Below are positions 7,729-15,516 of a stretch of 64,000 bases of DNA, one piece after another. Each line of letters begins with the position of its first letter. Position 1 is the first letter of the stretch. Made by a program: the position numbers and the translations under genes. Source of the DNA: Streptomyces curacoi (lineage in GTDB: Bacteria > Actinomycetota > Actinomycetes > Streptomycetales > Streptomycetaceae); contig NZ_KQ947988.1 in assembly GCF_001513975.1 (NCBI RefSeq), positions 372,001 to 436,000 of the forward strand, read 5' to 3'. The notes under the pieces were generated by a model that worked only from the letters and a program-made list of their open reading frames with translations, was not told the origin of the DNA and searched no databases.

Positions 7729-8550
7729 TTGTACAGCATCATCGTGGTACCTCCGCCGACCACGGAGGACGAGACCCACCGCACCCAGATCCGGCTCGCG
7801 CCCGGCGAACGGCTCAGCTTCGGGCGTGCGGCCGCCGACAACGACCTCACGATCGCGCACGACGGGGTGTCCCGCAGAGCGGGTGAGATCACCGCGCAGG
7901 GCGCCTTCTGGATACTGAGCAACCTCAGCCGGGAACAGACGTACGTCGTGGAGAACCCGGAGGGCGCGGGCGAGCACATCAAGGTCGGGCCGGGGCGGCT
8001 GGACGCGCCGGTCCCCTTCGAGTTCTCGCGGATCGTGCTGCCGGCGGCCGGCGATCTGCTGCCGATCGAGGTGTGGGCGCCGCGCCACGACTACCTCATC
8101 TCCGACGGCGGCCTGGACGGCGCCACCACCGCCCCCGCCTTCTCCGTCGACCGCACGAAGCGGTACTTCGCGGTCCTGGCCGCCCTGTGCGAACCCCGGC
8201 TACGCGGCGAACCGCACGCCCCGCTGCCCACGGTCGACCAGGTCGTGGAGCGGCTGCGCCCCACCTGGCCGGCCGCGTCCCGCACGTCCGTCCAGTGGAA
8301 CATCGACTACCTCGCCGTGAAGCTGCGTCTCAAGCCCGGCCCGGAGACGGCGGACACGGGGCCGCGGCTCAACGGCAAGAAGGAGTCGCTGGTCTCGCTG
8401 GCCCTGCGCTTCGACCTGGTCCGCGAGGACGATCTGGTCGTGCTGAGAAAGTCTTCACCTTCGCCGTCGCCTTCACCTTCGCCGTCGCCTTCACCTTCGC
8501 CGTCGTCTACGCCTTCGTCGGCTCCGGTGTCCGGCCGGGTGACGCGGTGA
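7729..8550 (+). CDS. FHA-domain protein
   Basis: 273 residues from a TTG start, with GGGGAG 7 bases upstream. Residues about 25-95 form a forkhead-associated fold: the FGRAAADNDLTIAHDGVSRR segment has the conserved GR..DNDL..VSR pattern that binds phosphothreonine. The middle region (SVDRTKRYFAVLAALCEPRL, TSVQWNIDYLAVKLRLK) resembles the winged-helix part often found after FHA in Streptomyces kinase partners. The C-terminus is a Ser-Pro repeat tract encoded by an 18-base tandem repeat (8458-8512). The gene overlaps the downstream Ser/Thr kinase by a GTGA junction, so the FHA protein is probably its substrate or docking partner. Confidence 0.9.
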   Translation: MYSIIVVPPPTTEDETHRTQIRLAPGERLSFGRAAADNDLTIAHDGVSRRAGEITAQGAFWILSNLSREQTYVVENPEGAGEHIKVGPGRLDAPVPFEFSRIVLPAAGDLLPIEVWAPRHDYLISDGGLDGATTAPAFSVDRTKRYFAVLAALCEPRLRGEPHAPLPTVDQVVERLRPTWPAASRTSVQWNIDYLAVKLRLKPGPETADTGPRLNGKKESLVSLALRFDLVREDDLVVLRKSSPSPSPSPSPSPSPSPSSTPSSAPVSGRVTR

Positions 8551-10121
8551 CCGAGCCGTACGCCGTGCCGGTGCCGAAGGGGTACCGGGTGGGCGGGTGG
8601 GAGGTGCGGGAGCCGATCGCCACGGGGGCGTTCGGAAGCGTGTACGAGGGAAGGCGCGTCGCAGCCGACGAGGACCTCCCGAAGACAGTGGCCCTGAAGT
8701 TCCTGCCGACCGGCACCGGCACCCCCCGCCAACTCACCCACCTGCGCGAACTCATCGAGCGCGAGGTCGCCTTGCACCGCCGGCTGAAGCAGCCGCGGCT
8801 GATCCGGATGTACGGCACCCTCACCGTCGACGACCCGGCCGTCCCCGCCCTCGACGGCGCCACCGTCCTCGTCCTGGAGAAGGCGGAGGGCTCCCTGTCC
8901 GCCCTGCTCGCGAGGGAACCCCGCCCCGCCGCCGGTCCCGCCCTGCTCGCGCAGATCTGCGAGGGGCTGGCGCAACTGCACCACGCCGGCTGGGTGCACG
9001 GGGACCTCAAACCCGCCAACGTGCTGCTGATGCGGGACGGTTCGGCCCGGCTCGCCGACTTCAACATGGCGGCCGAGCTGGAGGGCACGCACGCGTACAC
9101 CCCCGCCTTCTCGACCCCCGACTACACGCCGCCGGAGCTGCTGTGGTCGGAGATCGGCGAACGCGGCCGCCGTATCCGCCCGTCGGCCGACGTCTGGGCG
9201 TTCGGCGTCCTGGCCCATCTTGTCCTCACCGACTCCTTCCCGCTGCCCGGCGCCACCCCGACGGCCCGCCGCGACGCGGCCGCCGCCTACGCCCGCGGCA
9301 CCGACGAGCTGCGACTCTCCCCCGAACTCCCGGATGTGTGGCGGGAGATCGTGCGGGACTGCCTGAGCCGTACGCACGCCGACCGGATCGACACCCCGGC
9401 ACTGCTGCGCCGGGTGGAGGCCGCGGCGGGCACGGGCCGCTCACCGCGTCTGCCTCGGGTCCTCCTGCCCCGCCGCCATGCCCGCCGTACGACGGTGCTG
9501 GCCGCCGCGACCGCCGTGGTGACGGTGGCCGCCCTCGGCTACGGAGTCAGCACCTGGGCCGGTGGCGACAAGGCGGGGGGCGGATCGCCGGGCGGTGAGA
9601 CCACCAAGGTCACGGCCGCCGGCTACGGCGCCTCCGAGCTCCGTACGGACAAGGGCATCCCCGTGGCCTACCGCCGCCTCATCGTCGACTCCGCCCACGA
9701 CTGCGTCCAGCCGGAGGTGACCCCGGCGCTGATCGCCGCCCTGCTGAAGGCGGAGAGCAACTTCGACCCGGACCTCTCCGACCCGGACGCGGGCGACGAG
9801 GGCGAGTACGGCATCGCCCGCTGGACACCGAGCATCCTGCGCTGGTGGATCCGGGACGACGGCGTGCCCGCGAAGGAGACCCCCAAGCCTCCCCTGACCC
9901 CCGCCGAGTCCATCCCGGCCGTCGGCCGCTACCTCTGCTTCATGGAACCCCGCCTCAAGCAGAGCGGCCTGTCCGGCGACCGCCGGGTGCTGCTCGCCGC
10001 CGCCTACCGGACATCGACCAGGGTCGTGAACGACGCGGGTGGCGTTCCCCCGAAGTACCGCGACTACGCCACCCGCGTCGCCCACTACCTCAAGGAGTAC
10101 ACGCCGCCCGGCAAGAAGTGA
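8547..10121 (+). CDS. Ser/Thr protein kinase with extracellular lytic-transglycosylase-like domain
   Basis: 524 residues from the GTG that overlaps the FHA stop. The kinase domain spans about residues 15-300: glycine loop IATGAFGSVYEG, VALKFLP with Lys51, and catalytic loop VHGDLKPANVLL near residue 151. The magnesium loop reads ADFNMA, so the usual DFG glycine is Asn. One transmembrane helix (TTVLAAATAVVTVAALGYGV, residues 314-338) follows. The outer domain, about 371-520, looks like a goose-type/SLT fold: ALIAALLKAESNFDPDLSD with a candidate catalytic Glu, GEYGIARWTP, then AVGRYLCFMEPRLKQ. This suggests sensing or cutting of peptidoglycan coupled to phosphorylation of the FHA protein. Activity of either domain is inferred. 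Confidence 0.85.
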   Translation: MTEPYAVPVPKGYRVGGWEVREPIATGAFGSVYEGRRVAADEDLPKTVALKFLPTGTGTPRQLTHLRELIEREVALHRRLKQPRLIRMYGTLTVDDPAVPALDGATVLVLEKAEGSLSALLAREPRPAAGPALLAQICEGLAQLHHAGWVHGDLKPANVLLMRDGSARLADFNMAAELEGTHAYTPAFSTPDYTPPELLWSEIGERGRRIRPSADVWAFGVLAHLVLTDSFPLPGATPTARRDAAAAYARGTDELRLSPELPDVWREIVRDCLSRTHADRIDTPALLRRVEAAAGTGRSPRLPRVLLPRRHARRTTVLAAATAVVTVAALGYGVSTWAGGDKAGGGSPGGETTKVTAAGYGASELRTDKGIPVAYRRLIVDSAHDCVQPEVTPALIAALLKAESNFDPDLSDPDAGDEGEYGIARWTPSILRWWIRDDGVPAKETPKPPLTPAESIPAVGRYLCFMEPRLKQSGLSGDRRVLLAAAYRTSTRVVNDAGGVPPKYRDYATRVAHYLKEYTPPGKK

Positions 10122-10213
10122 CCCTCAGAGTTCCGAGGTTCCGCTCGCGGCGGCCGGGCCGCACGGTGGTCGTGTCCACCAACGGGGGTGGCACGACCGG
10201 AGGGACACCGACC

Positions 10214-10600
10214 ATGAAGCGCATGCTCGCCTCGCTGGGTGCGGCGGCCGTACTCGCCACGGGCGCCGTCGCCCTGACGCCAACGGGGGCGTCGGCCGCA
10301 CCGAACGGATGCTGGGGCAGCGGACCGAACAACTCCCGCTACTGCCACAACTACCAGGGCGGCAACGTGATGTTCAACGGCAACGTCGCGGGCTGGCTGA
10401 ACGCGGGCGACAACTGGTTCGTCTGCCAGAAGAAGTTCCCGGGCCAGGAGAACCCGCCGGTCGGCGACGCACGCAACGACTGGTGGCTGTGGACCCAGGC
10501 CGACACGAACGTCAGCAACGGCGGCTGGGGCTGGTTCCCCGCGAACAAGGTGTCCGGCGGCGTGAACTACGGGGCGATTCCGGGCCTGCGCACCTGCTGA
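10214..10600 (+). CDS. Small secreted Cys/Trp-rich protein
   Basis: 128 residues. The signal peptide is MKRMLASLGAAAVLATGAVA through LTPTGASA, with cleavage before APNGCWG. The mature protein of about 100 residues has four cysteines (NGCWG, RYCHN, FVCQK and the C-terminal LRTC) and many Trp, Asn and Gly residues (DWWLWTQADTNVSNGGWGWF). A GGAGGGACACCGACC ribosome-binding site supports the ATG. Streptomycetes secrete many such small, disulfide-stabilised proteins, some of them wall-associated or enzyme inhibitors, but I cannot assign a family. It is bounded by a strong terminator at 10614. Confidence 0.8.
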   Translation: MKRMLASLGAAAVLATGAVALTPTGASAAPNGCWGSGPNNSRYCHNYQGGNVMFNGNVAGWLNAGDNWFVCQKKFPGQENPPVGDARNDWWLWTQADTNVSNGGWGWFPANKVSGGVNYGAIPGLRTC

Positions 10601-10613
10601 CCACGTGATCCGC

Positions 10614-10647
10614 GGCCTCCGGCTCCCTCGGGGGAGGGCCGGAGGCC
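10614..10647. terminator. Bidirectional terminator between convergent genes
   Basis: GGCCTCCGGC(T)CCCTC pairs with GGAGGG(C)CGGAGGCC. It sits between the secreted protein stop (10600) and the DUF397 stop (10667) and can serve both strands. Confidence 0.85.
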
Positions 10648-10666
10648 AACCGTCAGCCCGTGCACT

Positions 10667-10882
10667 TCAACGGCAAGAAGTACACGGGTGCAGGGAGTCG
10701 ACGAAGAGGGCCCAGGCCTGGTGGGGGAACACCAGGGCTGGGCCCTCGGCGTTCTTGGAGTCCCGGACGGGGACGATGCCGGGGAGGTTGTGGGCGACCT
10801 CGACGCAGTCACCGCCATCGCCGTTGCTGTAGCTGCTCTTGCGCCAGGCAGCGGTGCTCAAGTCAATCCGGTTGCTTGCCAT
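10667..10882 (-). CDS. DUF397 protein
   Basis: 71 residues with the complete DUF397 signature: LSTAAWRKSSYSNGDGGDCV, VEVAHNLPGIVPVRDSKN, then GPALVFPHQAWALFVDSL. DUF397 proteins are small partners of XRE/DUF5753 regulators in Streptomyces; the BldB/AbaA-like pairs affect development and antibiotic production. Its start overlaps the end of the upstream XRE gene by 20 bases, so the two are expressed together and probably interact. Whether the pair acts as a toxin-antitoxin or a regulator-modulator module is not resolved here. Confidence 0.93.
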   Translation of the reverse strand: MASNRIDLSTAAWRKSSYSNGDGGDCVEVAHNLPGIVPVRDSKNAEGPALVFPHQAWALFVDSLHPCTSCR

Positions 10883-11720
10883 CTCGGTAATCCTCTGCCG
10901 CTTCCTCGACCATGGCGAGGGACGCCTCAGGCGGCAGTGCGGCGGCCCTGAGCAGATCGTACGACTTGCTGTAACGCTTCACGAGGGCCGGATCGTCGAT
11001 GGTGTCGCCGCTGTACGAGGACTCGGTGTAGACGAGCGGTGGAGCGTCGGGGAACGTCATGATCTTTGCGCCGCCCTGCATCATCGGATACGGCCCGGTG
11101 TTCCACGGCAGGACCTGTGGAACGATCCTACGGCGCCTCCCCAACGCGGCGATACGGTCCAGCTGTTCGGCCATCTCCTCCGGCGGGAGGATCGGGTGGC
11201 GCAGGATCGACTCGTGCAGGATGACCCAGTACTCCGGCTTTCTGTGGTCGTCCTCAAAGAGGCGGGCCCGCGCCATCCGGGCGTTGACCTTCTCCTCGAC
11301 CTCTTCGTCGGACGCCGCCGGGTGCGCCGTCCGCACCAACGTCCGCGCGTAGGCAGGCGTCTGGAGCAGACCGGGCAGAACGGTGGGGCACCACTCCTCA
11401 ATGGCGTCCGCGTGCCTCTCCGCTTCCAGGACCCGCTCGAAGTACTCGGCGTGCCCGTTCCTCCTCGCCTTCCGCACATCTCCACACCGCCGCCCGAAGA
11501 ACCCGTCGGTCCCCAGCACCCGGTCCACGTGATGCGCCAGATCCTCCGGCATACGGCGGTGCCCGCGCTCGATCTCACTCAGATACGTCGGCGAGTAGAA
11601 CGACCCCTTCACCGTCTCCTGCTGCGAGAGCCCCGCCGCCTCCCGCTTCCACCGCAACTCCTTGCCGTAGAACTCGGGAACGCTCGCCGAGCCGTCAATG
11701 TCCTGGCTCCCGGCCGCCAT
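10863..11720 (-). CDS. XRE-family regulator with DUF5753 domain
   Basis: 285 residues. The N-terminal helix-turn-helix (GKELRWKREAAGLSQQETVK, YSPTYLSEIERGHRRMPEDL) is followed by a DUF5753 domain with the typical ECWCPTVLPGLLQTPAYART-like segment (here EEWCPTVLPGLLQTPAYART), ARMARARLFEDD, WVILHESILRHPI and VYTESSYSGD. Start is the ATG at 11718-11720, preceded by AAGGGG; an upstream in-frame ATG at 11789 would add a poorly conserved extension. It forms an operon with DUF397 and is divergent from the small protein / ATPase genes at 11841-12415, which often accompany this family. Confidence 0.92.
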   Translation of the reverse strand: MAAGSQDIDGSASVPEFYGKELRWKREAAGLSQQETVKGSFYSPTYLSEIERGHRRMPEDLAHHVDRVLGTDGFFGRRCGDVRKARRNGHAEYFERVLEAERHADAIEEWCPTVLPGLLQTPAYARTLVRTAHPAASDEEVEEKVNARMARARLFEDDHRKPEYWVILHESILRHPILPPEEMAEQLDRIAALGRRRRIVPQVLPWNTGPYPMMQGGAKIMTFPDAPPLVYTESSYSGDTIDDPALVKRYSKSYDLLRAAALPPEASLAMVEEAAEDYRDGKQPD

Positions 11721-11840
11721 TGGCCACACCCCTTCACATTCCCCGCTGTGAAGCCCAAACCTCTTTGACGGTACGCCGCCCCACGCCACTGTGTGACTGA
11801 TTCACCACACAACGCACACGGAAAGGCAAGGCCCACGACG

Positions 11841-12044
11841 ATGACCACACCCCACGAGGCCGACACCCAGGTCGAGCAACTCCGTGCCGCCCTGGCGGCG
11901 AACGGCGTCACGCTCCCGTCCCTGCGGGTCGACCTGCCCTCCCTCACGGCCCTGCCCGCCCGCCCCCTCGTCGCGCTCGGAAACTGCAACCTCGCCACGG
12001 TCCAGGCCCTGACGGCCGTCCTGCGCAAGGCGGCCGCCCGGTGA
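11841..12044 (+). CDS. Small conserved protein upstream of anti-sigma-like ATPase
   Basis: 67 residues, MTTPHEADTQVEQLRAALAA then a Leu/Pro-rich segment (LPSLRVDLPSLTALPARPLV) and GNCNLATVQALTAVLRKAA. An in-frame ATG at 11793 would add 16 residues; the one at 11841 is preferred because the family-like sequence starts there, but the ribosome-binding site is weak for both. The gene ends in a GTGA overlap with the ATPase gene, implying coupled expression. I know such small proteins next to ATP-binding regulators in Streptomyces but no function for them. Confidence 0.7.
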   Translation: MTTPHEADTQVEQLRAALAANGVTLPSLRVDLPSLTALPARPLVALGNCNLATVQALTAVLRKAAAR

Positions 12045-12415
12045 CCGCACCGCTCCTCATCGACCTGCTCGCGCTGCCCAAGGCCGTGCCCGAGGCCCGC
12101 CGCACCGTGCGCGAGCACCTTGGCGTCCCCTGCCCCGAAGTCCAGCTCTGTGCCAGCGAGTTGCTGACCAATGTCATCACCCACCTCGGCGAGGGCACGC
12201 CGGTGACCATGAGCCTGTCCCGGACGGAGACGGGTGACGTACGCCTGGCGGTCACGGACCCGGACCCGCACGCCTGGCTGGTCCTGCGCCGTCCCGGTGC
12301 CGACGACGAGACCGGCCGGGGCCTTCTGCTGCTCGACGCGGTCGCACGGCGCTGGGGCGTCGACAGGACTCCCGGCGGCAAGACCGTGTGGTGCGAGCTG
12401 CCTGCCCGACCCTGA
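12041..12415 (+). CDS. ATP-binding protein, RsbW/SpoIIAB-like anti-sigma kinase fold
   Basis: 124 residues from a GTG overlapping the preceding stop. GHKL/HATPase_c_2 motifs are visible: N box VQLCASELLTNVITHL (E..LLTNV), G1-like RLAVTDPDPHA, and G2 region TGRGLLLLDAVARRWGV followed by GGKTVWCEL. This is the compact histidine-kinase-like ATPase type, very numerous in Streptomyces, that usually binds an anti-anti-sigma or regulator partner rather than phosphorylating histidine. Together with the divergent XRE-DUF397 pair it makes a recurrent three-part module. Confidence 0.88.
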   Translation: MTAPLLIDLLALPKAVPEARRTVREHLGVPCPEVQLCASELLTNVITHLGEGTPVTMSLSRTETGDVRLAVTDPDPHAWLVLRRPGADDETGRGLLLLDAVARRWGVDRTPGGKTVWCELPARP

Positions 12416-12554
12416 AACATCGCAGGTACTGCTCCATCATGAGGCGAGCCTTCGACAAGACCGGCAACAACCGCATCAGCTCGGGCGCGATAGCCTCGCG
12501 TCAACCACCGCGGAACAAAGGCAAGTCGGGGAAGAGAAGGCAGTCGGGGGACTC

Positions 12555-14363
12555 ATGAGCGACCAGCGGCAACCCATGTCGCCGCACGGAGCGGCGTCCG
12601 GTGACGTCGGCCTGCACCAGCTGAAGGAGGCGGGCGCGAGCCCGCTGCGGCCCGCCGATCCCGGACGCATCGGCCCGTACGTGCCGCTGGGCCTGCTGGG
12701 CAGCGGCGGCATGGGCCACGTCTACCTCGCCCGCCCCGCCGACAACTCCCCGGGGCTCGCCGCCGTCAAGGTGATCCGCCCCGAGTACGCCGAGGACGCC
12801 CGCTTCCGGCGGCGGTTCGAGCGGGAGGCCGCCGTGCACGCCCAGGTGCACACGCCGCGCACACCGGACCTGCTCGGCACCGGGTTCGACGACTCGCTGC
12901 TGTGGATGGCGACGCAGTACCTGCCCGGCCTCGACCTCGCCGAAGCCGTCCGCGAGTGCGGCACGCTCGGCGCCGCCGGGGTGTGGCGGCTGGTGGCGGA
13001 GCTCGGGCAGGCCCTGTCGGCGCTGGCCGCCGCCGGCGTCGTACACCGGGATCTCAAGCCGTCCAACGTGATCCTGTCCCTGCAGGGCGCGTACGTCATC
13101 GACTTCGGCATCGCGCAGGCCGCCGACAGCAGCGCGATCACCACGACGGGCAGCCGGGTCGGCACGCCCGCCTTCATGTCGCCCGAGTATCTGCGCGAGG
13201 GCAGCTGCGACACCGCCTCCGACGTCTTCTCGCTCGCGGGAAGCCTGATCTACGCCGCGACCGGGCATGCCCCCTTCGGGGACGGCACGGGCGTCGACGT
13301 GATGCACCGGGTCGCCTTCGAGGCACCCAAGCCGGAGATCATGGCCGAACTCACCGCGGTGGACCCCGCGTTGGCCGCCCTCATGTCCTCCTGCCTCGCC
13401 AAGGAGCCCGCCGGACGCCCCACCCCGCGGCAACTCCTCGACGCCGCCACGGCCGCCGGTCACAGCCGCACGGCGGCCTGGCACGAGCCGCTGGGCGCCC
13501 GGCTGCTCGCCCGGCGGCAGGCGTGCGACGTGCTGGAGAGCGTCGCCGTCCAGGAGACCGTCCACTTGCGCGCACCGGACCGCGCGGCGTTCCCTGCCCC
13601 CGGCCCCGCCTTCGGGACACCGACACCGCCGATGCCGCCCGGGCAGTACCCCACCCCCGCGCAGCCGCCGGTCCCGCAGGACGGTGGCCGCCGCAGGAAG
13701 CGGAAGGCGTACCTCGCCCTGGCCGCGGGTCTCGCCGTGTGCGCCGTCGCCGCGGGCACCTTCTTCCTCACCCGCCCGTCCCTCGAAGCATCGGCCTCGG
13801 CCGCGCCGACGGCGGCCGGCGGCACCACGGCCGGCGGCGCACAGGCCGCACCCCTCCCCAGCACCTCCGCCTCGCCCTCCGGCACCAAGGACAAGGAGGA
13901 GAAGGGGAAGGAGAAGCGGGGAAAGGAGAAGGCCGCCTCGAAGACGGAGGCAGCCGAGACGTCGGAGAACCCGAACACATCCGAGGGCGGCGCAAGCGGA
14001 ACGCGCCCCACGCCCTCCGACGACTCCGACCCGTCCGACGGCGACGAGACCGGCGGCAGCGGCGGCGCCCCGACCGCCACCCCCACCAAGACCGCCACGA
14101 CACCCGCCACTCCGCCCTGGATCTCCCAGTGCACCTACTACTCCGGCACCGAACTCACCGACTACGGCGACAAGGGCCAACGCGTCGTCCAGGTGCAGTG
14201 CATGCTCACCAAGCGCGGCTACAGCGTCGGCGGCGCGGGCGTGGACGGCGACTTCGGCAAGGACACCGAGTCCGCGGTCAAGCAGTTCCAGAGCGCCAAG
14301 GGACTTGAGGTGGACGGCCAGGTGGGCCCCAACACCTGGGCGGCGCTGCGCAGTTCGACGTGA
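12555..14363 (+). CDS. Ser/Thr protein kinase with extracellular peptidoglycan-binding domain
   Basis: 602 residues. The kinase domain lies at about 40-310: LLGSGGMGHVYLARP, VKVIRP with Lys72, VHRDLKPSNVILS, VIDFGIAQA and GTPAFMSPEYLREG, all catalytic residues intact. A Pro-rich linker leads to one transmembrane helix (residues about 386-407, AYLALAAGLAVCAVAAGTFF). The outer stalk is Thr/Ser/Lys/Glu-rich (KDKEEKGKEKRGKEKAA). Residues about 526-602 form a PG_binding_1 domain (DKGQRVVQVQCMLTKRGYSV, VDGDFGKDTESAVKQFQSAK, VDGQVGPNTWAAL). The layout parallels PASTA kinases: wall binding outside, signalling inside. Start ATG has GGGGGA upstream. Confidence 0.95.
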   Translation: MSDQRQPMSPHGAASGDVGLHQLKEAGASPLRPADPGRIGPYVPLGLLGSGGMGHVYLARPADNSPGLAAVKVIRPEYAEDARFRRRFEREAAVHAQVHTPRTPDLLGTGFDDSLLWMATQYLPGLDLAEAVRECGTLGAAGVWRLVAELGQALSALAAAGVVHRDLKPSNVILSLQGAYVIDFGIAQAADSSAITTTGSRVGTPAFMSPEYLREGSCDTASDVFSLAGSLIYAATGHAPFGDGTGVDVMHRVAFEAPKPEIMAELTAVDPALAALMSSCLAKEPAGRPTPRQLLDAATAAGHSRTAAWHEPLGARLLARRQACDVLESVAVQETVHLRAPDRAAFPAPGPAFGTPTPPMPPGQYPTPAQPPVPQDGGRRRKRKAYLALAAGLAVCAVAAGTFFLTRPSLEASASAAPTAAGGTTAGGAQAAPLPSTSASPSGTKDKEEKGKEKRGKEKAASKTEAAETSENPNTSEGGASGTRPTPSDDSDPSDGDETGGSGGAPTATPTKTATTPATPPWISQCTYYSGTELTDYGDKGQRVVQVQCMLTKRGYSVGGAGVDGDFGKDTESAVKQFQSAKGLEVDGQVGPNTWAALRSST

Positions 14364-14490
14364 GGGCGGTCTGACGCGAACACCGCGAAGGTGAGTCTTT
14401 GCGTCAGAACGAAAACACTGGAGTCCGTCTTCGGCAGCGCCCACACTCACAGACGTCAGAGACCGTGGAGAAAGCCGAACAGGGGGACCC

Positions 14491-14832
14491 ATGCGCAACA
14501 TGACCAAGATCAAGGCGGCGGCTGTGATGACAGCGGCGGTGGCAGGGCTGGCCGTGGCCACGGCACCGGCTCAGGCGCACGCGGGAGTCGTCGACGTCAG
14601 TCGCGGCTCGTGCAAGTACTACGGCTACAGCGACCACGGTTACGCCGAGACCGAGAAGACCTCAGGCGGCTGCTCGGGACACGCCTGGCTCAGGGTGCGG
14701 ATCAACGGCGTGATCGGCAGTTGGCAGCACGACCCGGAGCGGGAGTGGATCTACGCGCCCTCGGGCATGTCCATCCAGGTGAGCGATCACAAGAGCTGTG
14801 CCGACTGCTCCTACAAGAACATCTGGCACTAG
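14491..14832 (+). CDS. Small secreted cysteine-containing protein
   Basis: 113 residues. The signal peptide MRNMTKIKAAAVMTAAVAGL... ends in APAQA near residue 29. The mature domain of about 84 residues has four cysteines (GSCKYYG, GGCSGHA, KSCADCSY) and an aromatic-rich sequence (IGSWQHDPEREWIYAPSG). A GGGGGACCC ribosome-binding site supports the start. The next gene, a lipoprotein, starts 13 bases later, so the two probably form an operon. No family recognised; the fold is likely small and disulfide-bonded. Confidence 0.8.
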   Translation: MRNMTKIKAAAVMTAAVAGLAVATAPAQAHAGVVDVSRGSCKYYGYSDHGYAETEKTSGGCSGHAWLRVRINGVIGSWQHDPEREWIYAPSGMSIQVSDHKSCADCSYKNIWH

Positions 14833-14845
14833 AGCGCCGCTCGCC

Positions 14846-15445
14846 ATGAGAATGCGGTACGGCGTTGTCGCCGCACTGGCGCTGGTGCTCGGGACGACCG
14901 GTTGCGGTCATACGCACGAGGGACCGGTCGTCGCGACACCAGCGGCCCAGTTCCACGAGTACGTCAGCGATGACGAACGCGCGGAGGGCCGAGCCGCGCA
15001 GAACGCACTGCTGGCCGACGGCTCCGCCAGCAGGGGCGACTACGAGGACGCCGTGGCGCGGCTGCGCAAGTGCCTGGCGCGAGGCGATGTCAGGCTGGTG
15101 AGCCACGGCTGGAACCCGGTGAACCACCAGAACATGAGCCTGTGGTACGAAAACCCGTCGATGCCGGAGGACGAAGTCGCCGCCTACGGCGACCAGTGCC
15201 ACGCCGCGCATGTGGTCACGGTCGAGCAGCGTTATGCCGAGCAGCATCCGCCGCGCATGTCCGGCGCGCTCCTGACGGAGGCCCGCGCATGTCTGTCCGG
15301 CCGTGGCATCACGACCGCGGGTGGCGACGGGAGCCTGCCGGAACTGGTGCACACCGCGGGGCCGGACCGGAAGCGTGACGTGTTCGAGTGCGTGTCGAAA
15401 GGGGTCGCGAAGCTGTATCCGAACAAGCCCTTCATCGTGAGCTGA
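14846..15445 (+). CDS. Lipoprotein of unknown function
   Basis: 199 residues. MRMRYGVVAALALVLGTTGC is a lipoprotein signal with lipobox LGTTGC, so the mature protein should be lipid-anchored at Cys20. The rest contains five further cysteines and helical segments (DYEDAVARLRKCLARGDVRL, LLTEARACLSGRG, VFECVSKGVAKLYP). The spacing of acidic and aromatic residues gives no enzymatic motif. It follows the small secreted protein gene closely and ends at a strong terminator. Confidence 0.82.
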   Translation: MRMRYGVVAALALVLGTTGCGHTHEGPVVATPAAQFHEYVSDDERAEGRAAQNALLADGSASRGDYEDAVARLRKCLARGDVRLVSHGWNPVNHQNMSLWYENPSMPEDEVAAYGDQCHAAHVVTVEQRYAEQHPPRMSGALLTEARACLSGRGITTAGGDGSLPELVHTAGPDRKRDVFECVSKGVAKLYPNKPFIVS

Positions 15446-15460
15446 CCCGCCCACGGAAAA

Positions 15461-15494
15461 CCGCCCGTACGCGGAATGCACCGCGTACGGGCGG
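15461..15494. terminator. Bidirectional terminator between lipoprotein gene and purH
   Basis: Perfect 14-base stem CCGCCCGTACGCGG / CCGCGTACGGGCGG with a 6-base loop, midway between two convergent stops. Confidence 0.9.
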
Positions 15495-15516
15495 AGGGGC
15501 GTGTCTCCCCCACTAC

